DNA from: [Actinomadura] parvosata subsp. kistnae
Lineage (GTDB): Bacteria > Actinomycetota > Actinomycetes > Streptosporangiales > Streptosporangiaceae
Assembly (NCBI RefSeq): GCF_900323885.1
Contig: NZ_OOHJ01000009.1
Span: forward strand, 42,981 to 106,980
DNA: 64,000 nucleotides
Reading direction: 5' to 3'
Position numbers and translations under genes: made by a program. The notes beneath the pieces were generated by a model. It searched no databases. It worked only from the letters and a program-made list of their open reading frames with translations, and had not been told where the DNA came from. Positions within the stretch are counted from its first letter, which is position 1. Every line of letters begins with the position of its first letter. Positions 1-8,747 of this stretch are shown one piece after another.

Positions 1-481
1 GTCTGCGCGAACGCCGTGAACGCCGGGTCCGTGATGGGGATGGAGTCGGTGCCGATCGTGTAGCACAGGCCGCGCGCCAGGAACATGCCGGCCAGCGTGA
101 CGATGAACGGCTGGATGCCGAAGAAGTGGATGATGGCGCCCATGCCGCCGCCCAGCACGACCCCCATGGCGAGCACGAGGGCGATGACCGCCCACCACGG
201 CCAGCCGGCCTGCAGCAGGCTCGCGGAGACCATGGTCGACAGCGCGACGACCGCGCCCACGGACAGGTCGATGCCGCCGGTGAGGATGACGAAGGTCAGG
301 CCGACCGCGACGACGAGCAGGAAGCCGTTGTCGATGAAGACGTTCAGGACGATCTGGCCGGTGGCGAAGCCCTCGTAGCGGACGCCGCCGGCCACGAACA
401 TGGCCGCGAACAGGCCGGCGGTGACCAGCACGGGGACGTACCTGCGGGGGAGTGGCCGGCCAGGCCCGGCAGGGTGGTCAT
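1..481 (-). CDS. yjfF: Galactofuranose-type ABC permease YjfF (C-terminus cut by window edge; N-terminal frameshift)
   Basis: Second membrane subunit of a sugar ABC importer; the 3' end lies beyond the left edge. Its ATG at 481 overlaps the TGA of the preceding permease (ATGA), implying translational coupling. The frame opened by that ATG (MTTLPGLAGHS) is lost after about a dozen codons. The conserved permease sequence (RRYVPVLVTAGLFAAMF, GGIDLSVGAVVALS, FGIQPFIVTLAGMFLARG) lies in another frame. One extra G in the run at 446-450 joins the two, so this is a one-base sequencing loss or an N-terminal frameshift; an internal GTG could start a slightly shorter protein. GGIDLSVG is shared with the partner permease. 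The order with the upstream genes matches E. coli ytfQ-ytfR-ytfT-yjfF. Confidence 0.85.
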
Positions 482-1488
482 GCGGTGACCTTCACCTTCT
501 CTTCGGCCGCCGCCTTGGGCGCGGGCCTGGGCCGGCGGTGGAAGACCTTCGCGCGGAAGGCGGGGGACTGCAGCAGGCAGACGGTCGTCACCACGAGCGC
601 CTTGAACAGCAGCGTCGTCTCCGGCGGCACGCCGATGGAGTAGATGGTCGTGGTGAGCGTCTGGATGATCAGGGCGCCGAGCACGGTGCCGGTGAGGGAG
701 AAGCGGCCGCCGGTCAGCGACGTGCCGCCGATGACGACGGCGAGGATGGCGTCGAGCTCGATCCACAGGCCGGCGTTGTTGCCGTCGGCGCTGGACACGT
801 TCGAGCTGATCATGAGGCCGGCGATGCCGGCGCACAGGGCGCAGGCGGTGTAGGCCATCACGGTCACGCGGCGGGCGTCGATGCCGGCCAGGCGGCTGGC
901 CACGGGGTTGCCGCCGACCGCCTCGATGACGAGGCCGAGGGCGAGGCGCCGGGTGAGGAACGCGGTGACGGCCCAGATGGCGGCCACGACGAGGATGCCG
1001 AACGGGAGCGTGAGCCAGTAGCCGCCGCCGATCAGCTTGTAGGCGGGGCTGTTGACGGTGATGATCTGCCCGTCGGTGATGAGCTGGGCCAGGCCCCGCC
1101 CGGCCACCATGAGGATGAGCGTGGCGATGATCGGCTGGATGCCGATGCCGGCGACCAGGAACCCGTTCCAGGCCCCCAGCGCCAGGCACAGCCCGAGCGC
1201 GAGCGCCACGGCGGTGAACACGCTGGCGTCCTCGCTGATCTGCAGGCAGGCCAGCGCGCCCGAGATCGCCACCACCGAGCCCACCGACAGGTCGATGCCG
1301 CCGGTCGCGATGACCAGCGTCATGCCCAGCGACACCAGGATCAGCGGGGCGCCGAAGCGCAGGATGTCGATCAGGCTGCCGTACAGGTGGCCGTCCTTGA
1401 TCTGGATGCTCAGGAAGCCGTCGGTGAAGGCGACGTTGAGCAGCAGCAGCGCGGCCAGGGCGAGCAGCGGCCACAACAGGCGTCTCAT
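478..1488 (-). CDS. ytfT: Galactofuranose-type ABC transporter permease YtfT
   Basis: Polytopic inner-membrane subunit (336 aa) forming the translocation channel with the YjfF-like permease. It has an N-terminal hydrophobic helix (LLWPLLALAALLLLNVAF), the RbsC-family motif GGIDLSVGSVVAISGA near residue 66, and GIGIQPIIATLILMVAGRG near residue 113. A further loop, GGTSLTGGRFSLTGTVLGA, lies near residue 255. Length is normal for the BPD_transp_2 family. The start overlaps the 3' end of the ATPase gene by 4 nt (ATGA) and its stop overlaps the next permease start, so the three are read as one unit. The substrate is inferred from the YtfQ-like binding protein of the same operon. Confidence 0.92.
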   Translation of the reverse strand: MRRLLWPLLALAALLLLNVAFTDGFLSIQIKDGHLYGSLIDILRFGAPLILVSLGMTLVIATGGIDLSVGSVVAISGALACLQISEDASVFTAVALALGLCLALGAWNGFLVAGIGIQPIIATLILMVAGRGLAQLITDGQIITVNSPAYKLIGGGYWLTLPFGILVVAAIWAVTAFLTRRLALGLVIEAVGGNPVASRLAGIDARRVTVMAYTACALCAGIAGLMISSNVSSADGNNAGLWIELDAILAVVIGGTSLTGGRFSLTGTVLGALIIQTLTTTIYSIGVPPETTLLFKALVVTTVCLLQSPAFRAKVFHRRPRPAPKAAAEEKVKVTA

Positions 1489-2999
1489 GCGGGGTGTCCT
1501 CCGCCGGCGATGGTCTCCATGAGGCTCTCCGTGGTCAGGCGGTCGTCGTTGTCGAGCTCGGCCACCAGGCGGCGGTCGCGCAGCACGGCCACCCGGTGGC
1601 TGAGCCGCAGCACCTCCTCCAGCTCGGCCGAGATGAACAGCACCGCCATGCCGCCGCCGGACAGCTCGGCCACCAGGCGCTGGATCTCGGCCTTGGCGCC
1701 GACGTCGATGCCGCGGGTGGGCTCGTCGAGGATCAGCAGCCGGGGCTCCAGGATCAGCCAGCGGGCCAGCAGCACCTTCTGCTGGTTGCCGCCGCTGAGG
1801 TTGCGGATGAGCTGGTCGGGGTCGGCCGGGCGGATGTTCAGCGCGGCGACGTACCGGGAGACGAGCTCGTCCTGGCGGCTGCGGGGCAGGGGCCGGGTCC
1901 AGCCGCGGGCGGCCTGCAACGCGAGGACGAGGTTCTCGCGGACGGTCAGGTCGGGGATGAGCCCTTCAGAGCGGCGGTTCTCCGAACAGAACGCGATCTT
2001 GTGGCTCATGGCCGCGCGCGGCGTGCGCAGCGGCTGCGGCGTGCCGCCGATCGCGATCTCGCCCGTGCTGGCGTGGTCGGCGCCGAACAGCAGCCGGGCG
2101 ATCTCCGTACGGCCGGAGCCGAGCAGCCCCGCCAGCCCGACGACCTCGCCCTCGTGGATGGTGAGCGTGAACGGCTCGATCGCGCCGGCCCGGCCCAGCT
2201 CGCGCGCCTCGACGAGCGGCCGGTCGAACACCTTGGCGGTGCCGTGCAGCCGCTCCAGCTCGGCCAGCTCCTGGCCGATCATCTTGGCGACCAGCTCGAC
2301 CTGCGGCAGCTCCTTCGTCAGGTACTCGCCGACGAGCCGGCCGTTGCGCAGGATCGTCATCCGGTCGGAGATCTCGTAGATCTGGTCGAGGAAGTGCGAG
2401 ACGAACAGGATCGCGATGCCGTCGTCCTTCAGCCGCCGCATCACCCGGAAGAGCTGCTGCACCTCGCCGGCGTCCAGGCTGGAGGTGGGCTCGTCCAGGA
2501 TGAGCACCTTGGCCTGGACGTCGATGGCGCGCGCGATCGCGACGAGCTGCTGCACGGCCAGCGAGTACGCCGACAGCGAGGCGGTGACGTCGATGTCGAG
2601 GTCGAGGCGGGCCAGGATGCCGGCCGCGCGGCGGCGCACCTCCTTCCACCGGATGCGGCCCCAGCGGTCGCGGGGCTCGCGGCCGATGAAGATGTTCTCG
2701 GCCACCGACAGGTTCGTGCAGAGGTTGACCTCCTGGTAGACGGTGCTGATGCCGGCCTGCTGGGCGGCCAGGGGGCCGGTGAAGGCCACCCTGGCGCCGT
2801 CCAGCTCGATCCGGCCCTCGTCGATGTCGTGGACACCGGTCAGCACCTTGATCAACGTCGACTTGCCGGCGCCGTTCTCGCCCATGAGGGCGTGCACCTC
2901 GCCCGGCAGCAGCCGGAAGTCGACGCCGTCGAGCGCTTTCACGCCGGGGAACTGCTTGCTGATCCCGGTCATCGTGAGCACCGGGGTGGATGCGGTCAT
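1485..2999 (-). CDS. ytfR: Sugar ABC transporter ATP-binding protein YtfR (twin ATPase)
   Basis: Cytoplasmic motor (504 aa) with two fused nucleotide-binding domains, as in RbsA/MglA/YtfR. The first half has Walker A GENGAGKST at about residues 40-48 and Walker B VLILDEPTSSLD. Its signature region, SLAVQQLVAIARAI, is the relaxed form usual in this class. The second half has a degenerate P-loop (GLLGSGRTEIARLL), a clear signature LSGGNQQKVLLARWL and Walker B LLILDEPTRGIDVG. This asymmetry is normal for the family. It sits 42 nt downstream of the binding-protein gene and overlaps the permease start by 4 nt. Confidence 0.95.
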   Translation of the reverse strand: MTASTPVLTMTGISKQFPGVKALDGVDFRLLPGEVHALMGENGAGKSTLIKVLTGVHDIDEGRIELDGARVAFTGPLAAQQAGISTVYQEVNLCTNLSVAENIFIGREPRDRWGRIRWKEVRRRAAGILARLDLDIDVTASLSAYSLAVQQLVAIARAIDVQAKVLILDEPTSSLDAGEVQQLFRVMRRLKDDGIAILFVSHFLDQIYEISDRMTILRNGRLVGEYLTKELPQVELVAKMIGQELAELERLHGTAKVFDRPLVEARELGRAGAIEPFTLTIHEGEVVGLAGLLGSGRTEIARLLFGADHASTGEIAIGGTPQPLRTPRAAMSHKIAFCSENRRSEGLIPDLTVRENLVLALQAARGWTRPLPRSRQDELVSRYVAALNIRPADPDQLIRNLSGGNQQKVLLARWLILEPRLLILDEPTRGIDVGAKAEIQRLVAELSGGGMAVLFISAELEEVLRLSHRVAVLRDRRLVAELDNDDRLTTESLMETIAGGGHPA

Positions 3000-3041
3000 G
3001 GACCCTCTCCAGGACGAGCCGGACCGGCCGGCGTCCTTCGG

Positions 3042-4028
3042 TCAGTACTGGCGGGAGGACAGGACCTGCTTGGCCTGCTCCTGCGTGAACGTGGTCTCCT
3101 CGGTCACCACCCGGGCCGGCACCTGCTCGCCCTTGACGACCTTCTTGGCCAGGTCCATCAGCTGCGGGCCGAGCAGCGGCGAGCACTCCACGATGAAGTT
3201 GATCTTCCCGTCGGCCAGCGCCTGCATGCCGTCCTTCACCGCGTCCACCGTGATGATCTTGATGTCCTTGCCCGGCACCTTGCCCGCGCCCTCGATCGCC
3301 TCGATCGCACCCAGACCCATGTCATCGTTGTGCGCGTACAGCACGTCGATGTCCGGCGTCGACTTCAAGAACGCCTCCATCACCTCCTTGCCCTTGGCCC
3401 GGGTGAAGTCACCGGTCTGCGACGCCACGATCTTGAACTTCGGATCCGCCCCGATCACCTCCGCGAACCCGGCCTTGCGGTCATTGGCCGGCGCCGACCC
3501 CGTGGTGCCCTGCAACTCCACGATGTTCACCGGATCCTTGGAGTCCTTGTACTCCTGCACCAGCCACTGCCCGGCCTTCTTGCCCTCCTCCACGAAGTCC
3601 GAGCCCAGGAACGTCTTGTACAGCGAGGTGTCCTTGGAATCCACCGCCCGGTCGGTCAGGATCACCGGGATCTTCGCGTTCTTGGCCTCCATCAGCACCG
3701 TGTCCCAGCCCGACTCCACCACCGGCGAGAAGGCGATCACATCCACCTTCTGCTGGATGAACGACCGGATCGCCTTGATCTGGTTCTCCTGCTTCTGCTG
3801 GGCGTCGGAGAACTTCAGCGTGATGCCCGCGTTCTTCGCCGAGTCCTGCACCGACTTGGTGTTCGCGGTGCGCCACCCGCTCTCCGCACCGACCTGCGAG
3901 AAGCCCATGGTGATCGCGTCACCGCCGCCGCCCGTACCCGCGCTGGTGGTACCGCCACCGCCGCCGCAGCTCGTGGTCAGTAACGCCCCCACCGCGAGCG
4001 CGACGAGCGCCGAGAATCTCTTCGCCAT
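3042..4028 (-). CDS. ytfQ: Galactofuranose-type substrate-binding lipoprotein YtfQ
   Basis: Extracytoplasmic sugar-binding lipoprotein (328 aa). The start chosen is ATG 4028 (MAKRFSALVALAVGALL), preceded by GAGGAAGG; an ATG 14 codons upstream overlaps an operator and the upstream stop. A signal peptide ends at a lipobox-like LLTTSC followed by a Gly-rich linker. The mature part follows E. coli YtfQ closely: FSQVGAESGWR, QQKQENQIKAIRSFIQQ, FSPVVESGWD, VELQGTTGSAPANDRKAGF, GDFTRAKGKEVME, YAHNDDMGLGAIEAI. Galactofuranose or a related furanose is therefore the likely ligand; this rests on remembered family similarity. First gene of the importer operon. Confidence 0.93.
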   Translation of the reverse strand: MAKRFSALVALAVGALLTTSCGGGGGTTSAGTGGGGDAITMGFSQVGAESGWRTANTKSVQDSAKNAGITLKFSDAQQKQENQIKAIRSFIQQKVDVIAFSPVVESGWDTVLMEAKNAKIPVILTDRAVDSKDTSLYKTFLGSDFVEEGKKAGQWLVQEYKDSKDPVNIVELQGTTGSAPANDRKAGFAEVIGADPKFKIVASQTGDFTRAKGKEVMEAFLKSTPDIDVLYAHNDDMGLGAIEAIEGAGKVPGKDIKIITVDAVKDGMQALADGKINFIVECSPLLGPQLMDLAKKVVKGEQVPARVVTEETTFTQEQAKQVLSSRQY

Positions 4029-4058
4029 GACGACCTTCCTCGTTCCTTGTCCTGATGG

Positions 4059-4070
4059 TTGATCGATCAA
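4059..4070. promoter_or_regulatory. Perfect 12-bp palindrome TTGATCGATCAA upstream of ytfQ
   Basis: TTGATCGATCAA is a perfect palindrome of LacI-family operator type. It lies 30 nt upstream of the chosen ytfQ start and overlaps the stop of the upstream lacI gene. It is the natural site for local control of the importer. Confidence 0.6.
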
Positions 4071-5103
4071 TACGGCAGCGCGGAGCGCGCCCTGCCGGTG
4101 CTGTCCCTGATGACGAACCGCGGGGGCACGATCAGGTGGTCGTAGCCGGACGTCCCCGACGACTCGATCTGTTTGAGCAGCAGGCCGATACTGAGCCGGC
4201 CGACCTCGCCGAAGTCCTGCCGGACCGTGGTCAGCGCGGGGGTGAAGTACGCCGCTTCGGGGATGTCGTCGAAGCCGACCACGCTCACCTGCTCGGGCAC
4301 CCGCACGCCCGCCTCCGAGAAGGCCCGCAGCAGCCCGAGCGCCATCTGGTCGTTGGCCACGAACACGGCAGTGACCTCGGCGACGCGGGCGGCCAGCACC
4401 CGGCCGGCCCGGTACCCGGATCTCGGGGTCCAGTCGCCCGCCAGCACCTCGGGGATCTCCCGGCCGGCGGCCGCCAGCGCGGCGCGCCAGCCCTCCTGCC
4501 GCCCCTCGGCCTCCAGCCAGTCGTCCGGCCCGCTGACGTGCCAGACCGTGTCGTGGCCGAGGGCGAGCAGGTGGGCGGTGGCGTGCCGGGCGCCTTCGCG
4601 CTGGTCCACGCTGACCACGGCCACCTCGCCCTCGTGCCGGCCCTCGACCGCCACCGCGGGCAGCCCCGGGGCAGGTCGGCCAGCGCCTGGGCGGCGGCGC
4701 GCTGCGGCGCGACCACGACCACGCCGTCCACGCCCTGCTCGGCCAGGTGGCCGATGGCCTCGTTGACGCCGGCCCGGTCGATGGTGCGCAGGCTCATGAT
4801 GCTGACGAAGTAGCCGGCCTCCCTGGCCGCCCGCTCGATGCCGTGGACGGTGCTGGCCGGGCCGTACAGGATGGTGTCGAAGCTGACCACCCCGAGCCGG
4901 TGCGAGCGGCGGGTGACCAGCGCCCGCGCGGTCAGGTTGCGGCGGTAGCCGAGGGCGGTGATGGCGCGCAGGACCCGCGCGCGCGTCTCCTTCCTGACCT
5001 TGGGGTGGTCGTTGAGCACCCGGGAGACGGTCTGGTGCGACACGCCGGCGAGTTTGGCCACGTCGGCCATGACCGGCAGGCGGCGCTCGGCAGGTGGCCC
5101 CAA
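4067..5103 (-). CDS. LacI-family regulator of the galactofuranose-type importer (frameshifted)
   Basis: Sugar-responsive repressor. The N-terminal HTH (MADVAKLAGVSHQTVSRVLN) and hinge (ITALGYRRNLTARAL) are followed by a periplasmic-binding-like effector domain ending in VSVVGFDDIPEAAYF and LTTVRQDFGEVG. The frame breaks at the GGGG run 4668-4671: LADLP continues as LPAVAVEGRHEGEVAVVS only if one base is added. An ATG at 5163 would give a longer protein, but it overlaps a palindromic operator. The TTG at 5103, five nt after GGAAGGGGAAG, is preferred, giving about 345 aa when corrected. It lies immediately upstream of ytfQ on the same strand. Confidence 0.85.
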
Positions 5104-5148
5104 TTCTTCCCCTTCCGGCGGTGGTGGGTCGCTCCATGCATGCGGGGC

Positions 5149-5162
5149 TGTTAGCGTTAACA
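5149..5162. promoter_or_regulatory. LacI-type operator TGTTAGCGTTAACA
   Basis: Near-perfect palindrome (one mismatch to TGTTAGCGCTAACA-type LacI boxes) about 45 nt upstream of the preferred lacI start at 5103. Probable autoregulatory site. Confidence 0.6.
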
Positions 5163-5235
5163 TCTCGGCTGTACGTGGCCGTGGTGGGCGAAACGCTAGG
5201 TCGAGCCGCTCCGAGCTGTCAAGGATAGTTTTCGG

Positions 5236-5245
5236 GAAAGGTTTC
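5236..5245. promoter_or_regulatory. GAAAGGTTTC inverted repeat, same half-sites as the CUT1 promoter site
   Basis: GAAA-GG-TTTC symmetric element just downstream of the second lacI gene and upstream of the first. A further TTAAGTTTCG half-site follows at 5247-5256. The GAAA/TTTC arms match the site at 6426-6440, suggesting the second LacI protein also reads this spacer. Confidence 0.45.
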
Positions 5246-5256
5246 GTTAAGTTTCG

Positions 5257-6303
5257 TCAGCGTCGCCGGGCGGGCCCGGTGCTCTCGCGGACGATCAGCT
5301 CCGTGCCCAGCTCCACGCGGTGCCGGGGCAGCAGCTCGCCCCGCGACAGCTTGAGCAGCATGTCGGTGGCGGCGGCGGCCATCGCGGTGAGCGGCTGGCG
5401 CACCGTGGTCAGCGGCGGGTTCATCCAGCGCACCGCCGGCAGGTCGTCGAAGCCCACCACGCTCAGGTCCTCGGGGATGCGCAGGCCGAGCCGGTGCGCC
5501 GCCCGGTAGACGCCCGACGCCTGGCCGTCGTTGCAGGTGAAGATGGCCGTCGGCGGGGAGGGCAGCCGCAGCAGCCGCTCGGCCTGCGCCAGGCCGCCCT
5601 CGATGAGGAAGTCGCCAGGGCCGATCAGCTCCGGGTCGACGGGGACGCCGGCCATGTCGAGGGCCGTGCGGAACCCGTCGAGCCGGGCCCGGCCGGACAG
5701 CGCGCAGTCGGGGCCGGTGATGGCGGCGATGCGCCGGTGCCCGAGATCGAGCAGGTGGCGGGTGGCCATCAGCCCGCCGTTCCAGTTGCTCGCACCCACC
5801 GAAGGCGCCTGAGGTGCGGGATCGCCGCGCGGGTCGAGCAATACGAGCGGGATGCCGCGGGTCGCGAGCTGCTCCCGCTGGGCCTCGGTCAGGCCGGAGA
5901 ACACCGAGATCACGCCGAGGGGACGGCGGCTCAGCACGCCCTCGATCCAGCCCCTGCCAGGGGTGTCGCGGTGCTGGAGCTGCGACAGCACCACGGCCAG
6001 CCGGTGCTCGCGCGTCACCTGCTCGACGCCCTTGGCGATCTCGGTCGGATATTCGCCCTCCAGCGCGTGGAAGACCAGCTCCACCAGGGGCGCGAAGGTC
6101 GCGCGGCGCCGCTGCGGCCGGTAGCCGTGCTCGCGGATGAGCCGCTCGATCAGGGCCCGCGTCTCCGGCCCGACCTCCGCGCGGCCGTTGACGACCTTCG
6201 ACACGGTGGCGGTGGAGACCTGGGCCAGCTCCGCGAGCTGGGCGATGGTCAGCGGCTGGGACGGGGTGGCGCCGTCGTCGGTCGGGCCTTCGGCCGTGCT
6301 CAT
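5257..6303 (-). CDS. LacI-family transcriptional regulator, divergent from CUT1 importer
   Basis: 348 aa. HTH at residues 18-40 (LTIAQLAELAQVSTATVSKV), hinge around REHGYRPQRRRA, then an effector domain with NGGLMATRHLLDLGHRRIA, FTCNDGQASGVYRAA and LSVVGFDDLPAVRW; C-terminal LTTVRQPLTAM. It is transcribed away from the sugar-binding-protein gene starting at 6522. It is therefore the obvious local repressor of that importer, probably through the TTTC/GAAA palindrome in the shared spacer. The reading frame is intact, unlike the neighbouring lacI. Confidence 0.93.
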   Translation of the reverse strand: MSTAEGPTDDGATPSQPLTIAQLAELAQVSTATVSKVVNGRAEVGPETRALIERLIREHGYRPQRRRATFAPLVELVFHALEGEYPTEIAKGVEQVTREHRLAVVLSQLQHRDTPGRGWIEGVLSRRPLGVISVFSGLTEAQREQLATRGIPLVLLDPRGDPAPQAPSVGASNWNGGLMATRHLLDLGHRRIAAITGPDCALSGRARLDGFRTALDMAGVPVDPELIGPGDFLIEGGLAQAERLLRLPSPPTAIFTCNDGQASGVYRAAHRLGLRIPEDLSVVGFDDLPAVRWMNPPLTTVRQPLTAMAAAATDMLLKLSRGELLPRHRVELGTELIVRESTGPARRR

Positions 6304-6371
6304 GGCGGAAGTCTAACCAGCAGCTTTCGGCATTTCGCCGCTCACGTTTCGGGATTCTTGCGAACGGGTTC

Positions 6372-6401
6372 TTGACGGATTTCCGAACCCGCACGTAAGG
6401 T
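6372..6401 (+). promoter_or_regulatory. Promoter of the CUT1 importer (TTGACG-N18-TAAGGT)
   Basis: -35 TTGACG at 6372-6377 and -10 TAAGGT at 6396-6401, separated by 18 nt. It points into the binding-protein gene at 6522 and leaves a leader of roughly 115 nt that contains the operator at 6426-6440. Confidence 0.55.
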
Positions 6402-6425
6402 CGCGCCTTAACGATCGTGAGCTAA

Positions 6426-6440
6426 TCCGAAAGTTTCAGA
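6426..6440. promoter_or_regulatory. Probable LacI operator TCCGAAAGTTTCAGA
   Basis: 15-bp palindrome around a central G with a single mismatched pair (TC-GAAA-g-TTTC-GA), placed just downstream of the predicted transcription start. GAAA/TTTC-armed operators are known for actinobacterial LacI regulators of plant-polysaccharide sugars; the assignment here is inferred. Confidence 0.55.
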
Positions 6441-6521
6441 GCTGCGAATGCCTTCACGCAGCAGCGACCCCCCAGCACGAACCCCCGGCCATGGGCCGCA
6501 TGGCTCAGGAAGAGACCACCC

Positions 6522-7796
6522 GTGAAGCTCCGTACCACCGCACCCATCGTGCTCGCCGCAGCGCTCGTCCTGACCACCGCCGCCTGCGGAGGCGGCGGCG
6601 GATCCGGTCAGCCCGCGGGCGACGGCAAGTCGTTCGAGTTCTGGTCGTTCACCGGCATCAACCAGAAGCGGACCGTCGAGGACTACAAGAAGATCAACCC
6701 GAACGTCCAGGTGAAGCTCACCGAAGTGGGCACCTCGACCGAGACCGCGCAGTCGCTGACCACGGCACTGGCCGGCGGCAAGGTGCCCGACCTGGTGCTC
6801 ATCCAGGGCGACAACCTGCCGCAGTTCGTCCAGCAGCCGCAGAACTTCCAGGACCTGCGGCAGTACGGCGCCGACAAGATCAAGGGCGACTACCTCGACT
6901 GGGTGATGAGCCAGGCCACGGCCAAGACGGGCGAGATCATCGGCATCCCCACCGACGTCGGCGGCCTGGCGGTGGCCTACCGGACCGACCTGTTCAAGAA
7001 GGCCGGGCTGCCCACCGACCGCGACGAGGTGAGCAAGCTCTGGCCCACCTGGGACGCCTTCATCGAGACCGGCAAGAAGTACACCGCCGCCACCGGCAAG
7101 GCGTTCGTCGACAACGCCGGCACCAGCGTCTTCTACCAGGCCGTCAACCAGGGCCCGCAGAAGTACCACGACCCGTCCGGCAACGTCGTCTACTCCACGA
7201 GCCCGCAGGTCAAGAGCGCGTTCGACTACGCGCTCAAGGCGATCCAGGCCGGCATCACCGCCAAGCAGAGCTCCTTCGAGGAGAACTGGATCGCGGGCAT
7301 GAGCAAGGGCGACTACGCCGTCGTCTCCGCGCCGTCGTGGATGCTCAACCAGATCCGCGACTACGCCCCCGGCCTCAAGGGCAAGTGGGACATCGCCACG
7401 ATCCCCGGCGGCGCCGGCAACTGGGGCGGCAGCTACCTGGCCATCCCCAAGGGCGCGGCCAACCCGAAGGCGGCCTGGGACTACATCTCCACCATGCAGT
7501 CGCCGCAGAACCAGCTCGCCCACTTCCTCGACGTCGGCTCACTGCCCACCACGCCGTCCGTGTACAAGGACCCGAAGCTCCTCGCCGAGAAGGACGAGTT
7601 CTTCTCCGACGCGCCCATCGGGAAGATCTACACCGACTCGGTGCTCGGGCTCAAGCCGTTCCTCATCGGCCCGGAGAGTGCGGCCATCGGCCAGGAGTTC
7701 CTGAACGCCATCACCAACGTCGAGCAGGGCAAGGGCGACCCCGCCAAGGCCTGGGACACCGCGCTGGCCAACATCAAGACCGCGATCGGCAAGTAA
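6522..7796 (+). CDS. CUT1-family extracellular sugar-binding lipoprotein
   Basis: 424-aa family 1 solute-binding protein. GTG start at 6522 with AGGAAGAG 8 nt upstream. The signal peptide MKLRTTAPIVLAAALVLTTA is followed by lipobox TAAC and a GGGGG linker. Mature features: FEFWSFTGINQKRTVEDYKK, LTTALAGGKVPDLVLIQGDN, TDVGGLAVAYRTDLFKKAGL and the C-terminal NWGGSYLAIPKGAANPKAAW typical of oligosaccharide binders. It is followed by two permeases but no ATPase. As in other actinomycete CUT1 systems, a shared MsiK-type ATPase encoded elsewhere is expected. Ligand unknown. Confidence 0.93.
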   Translation: MKLRTTAPIVLAAALVLTTAACGGGGGSGQPAGDGKSFEFWSFTGINQKRTVEDYKKINPNVQVKLTEVGTSTETAQSLTTALAGGKVPDLVLIQGDNLPQFVQQPQNFQDLRQYGADKIKGDYLDWVMSQATAKTGEIIGIPTDVGGLAVAYRTDLFKKAGLPTDRDEVSKLWPTWDAFIETGKKYTAATGKAFVDNAGTSVFYQAVNQGPQKYHDPSGNVVYSTSPQVKSAFDYALKAIQAGITAKQSSFEENWIAGMSKGDYAVVSAPSWMLNQIRDYAPGLKGKWDIATIPGGAGNWGGSYLAIPKGAANPKAAWDYISTMQSPQNQLAHFLDVGSLPTTPSVYKDPKLLAEKDEFFSDAPIGKIYTDSVLGLKPFLIGPESAAIGQEFLNAITNVEQGKGDPAKAWDTALANIKTAIGK

Positions 7797-7829
7797 CGTG
7801 ACCACGACGCTCAGCCCGTCCCGGGGGTC

Positions 7830-8747
7830 ATGCCCGAAGCCGAGGCGCGGGTGCGGCAGAGCCTGGCCGAGCGGGTGGCCCCGTACGCCTACATCGCCCC
7901 GTTCTTCCTGCTCTTCGCCGTCTTCGGGCTCGTCCCGCTGCTGTTCACCTTCTACGTCGCGCTGTTCGACTGGAACCCGATCGGCGAGCACGTCTTCATC
8001 GGCTTCGACAACTTCACCCGGCTGTTCGGCGACACCCGCTTCTGGGACGCGGCCTGGAACACGATCAGCATCTGGCTGCTGTCGACCGTGCCGCAACTGC
8101 TCATCGCGCTGGTGCTGGCACACCTGCTCAACCACGCCCGGCTCCGGCTGGCGGTCTTCTTCCGCATGTCGATGCTGGTGCCGTACATCACCTCGGTGGC
8201 GGCCACCACCGTCGTCTTCGCCCAGATGTTCGACCGCGACTACGGCCTGCTCAACTGGCTGCTCGGCTTGTTCGGCGTGGGGCCGATCGACTTCCTGCAG
8301 TCGGGGTGGGGGAGCCACACCATGATCGCCGTGATGGTGACCTGGCGCTGGTTCGGCTACACCACCCTGCTCTACCTCGCCTCGCTGCAGGCCGTGCCCC
8401 GCACGATCTACGAAGCCGCGTCCGTGGACGGCGCCGGGGCCTGGAAGCAGTTCCGGCACATCTCCGTCCCGTCGCTGCGCCCCGTCATCGTGTTCACCAT
8501 CGTCACCTCCACCATCGGCGGCCTGCAGATCTTCACCGAGCCGCTGCTCGTCTCGAACACCTCGCCGCTCACCTGCGGGCCGGCGCGGCACTGCCAGACG
8601 CTCACGCTCTTCCTGTACGAGCAGGGCTTCGGCCAGTTCCAGTTCGGCTACGGCTCCGCCATCGGCGTGGCCCTGTTCGTGCTGATCATCGCCGTCGCGA
8701 CGCTCAACTACGTCCTGTCCACCCGAATCCGCCCGGAGCGAGGATGA
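7830..8747 (+). CDS. CUT1 sugar ABC permease, MalF/CebF type
   Basis: 305 aa, six predicted membrane helices. After the first helix (YIAPFFLLFAVFGLVPLLF) comes the permease core, with the EAA loop YEAASVDGAGAWKQFRHI contacting the ATPase. The start is uncertain: ATG 7830 has only a weak ribosome site. A GTG at 7798, directly after the binding-protein stop, would be in frame if one G were added to the run at 7822-7826, giving MTTTLSPSRGVMPEAEARV. Its stop overlaps the next permease start (ATGA). Confidence 0.92.
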   Translation: MPEAEARVRQSLAERVAPYAYIAPFFLLFAVFGLVPLLFTFYVALFDWNPIGEHVFIGFDNFTRLFGDTRFWDAAWNTISIWLLSTVPQLLIALVLAHLLNHARLRLAVFFRMSMLVPYITSVAATTVVFAQMFDRDYGLLNWLLGLFGVGPIDFLQSGWGSHTMIAVMVTWRWFGYTTLLYLASLQAVPRTIYEAASVDGAGAWKQFRHISVPSLRPVIVFTIVTSTIGGLQIFTEPLLVSNTSPLTCGPARHCQTLTLFLYEQGFGQFQFGYGSAIGVALFVLIIAVATLNYVLSTRIRPERG

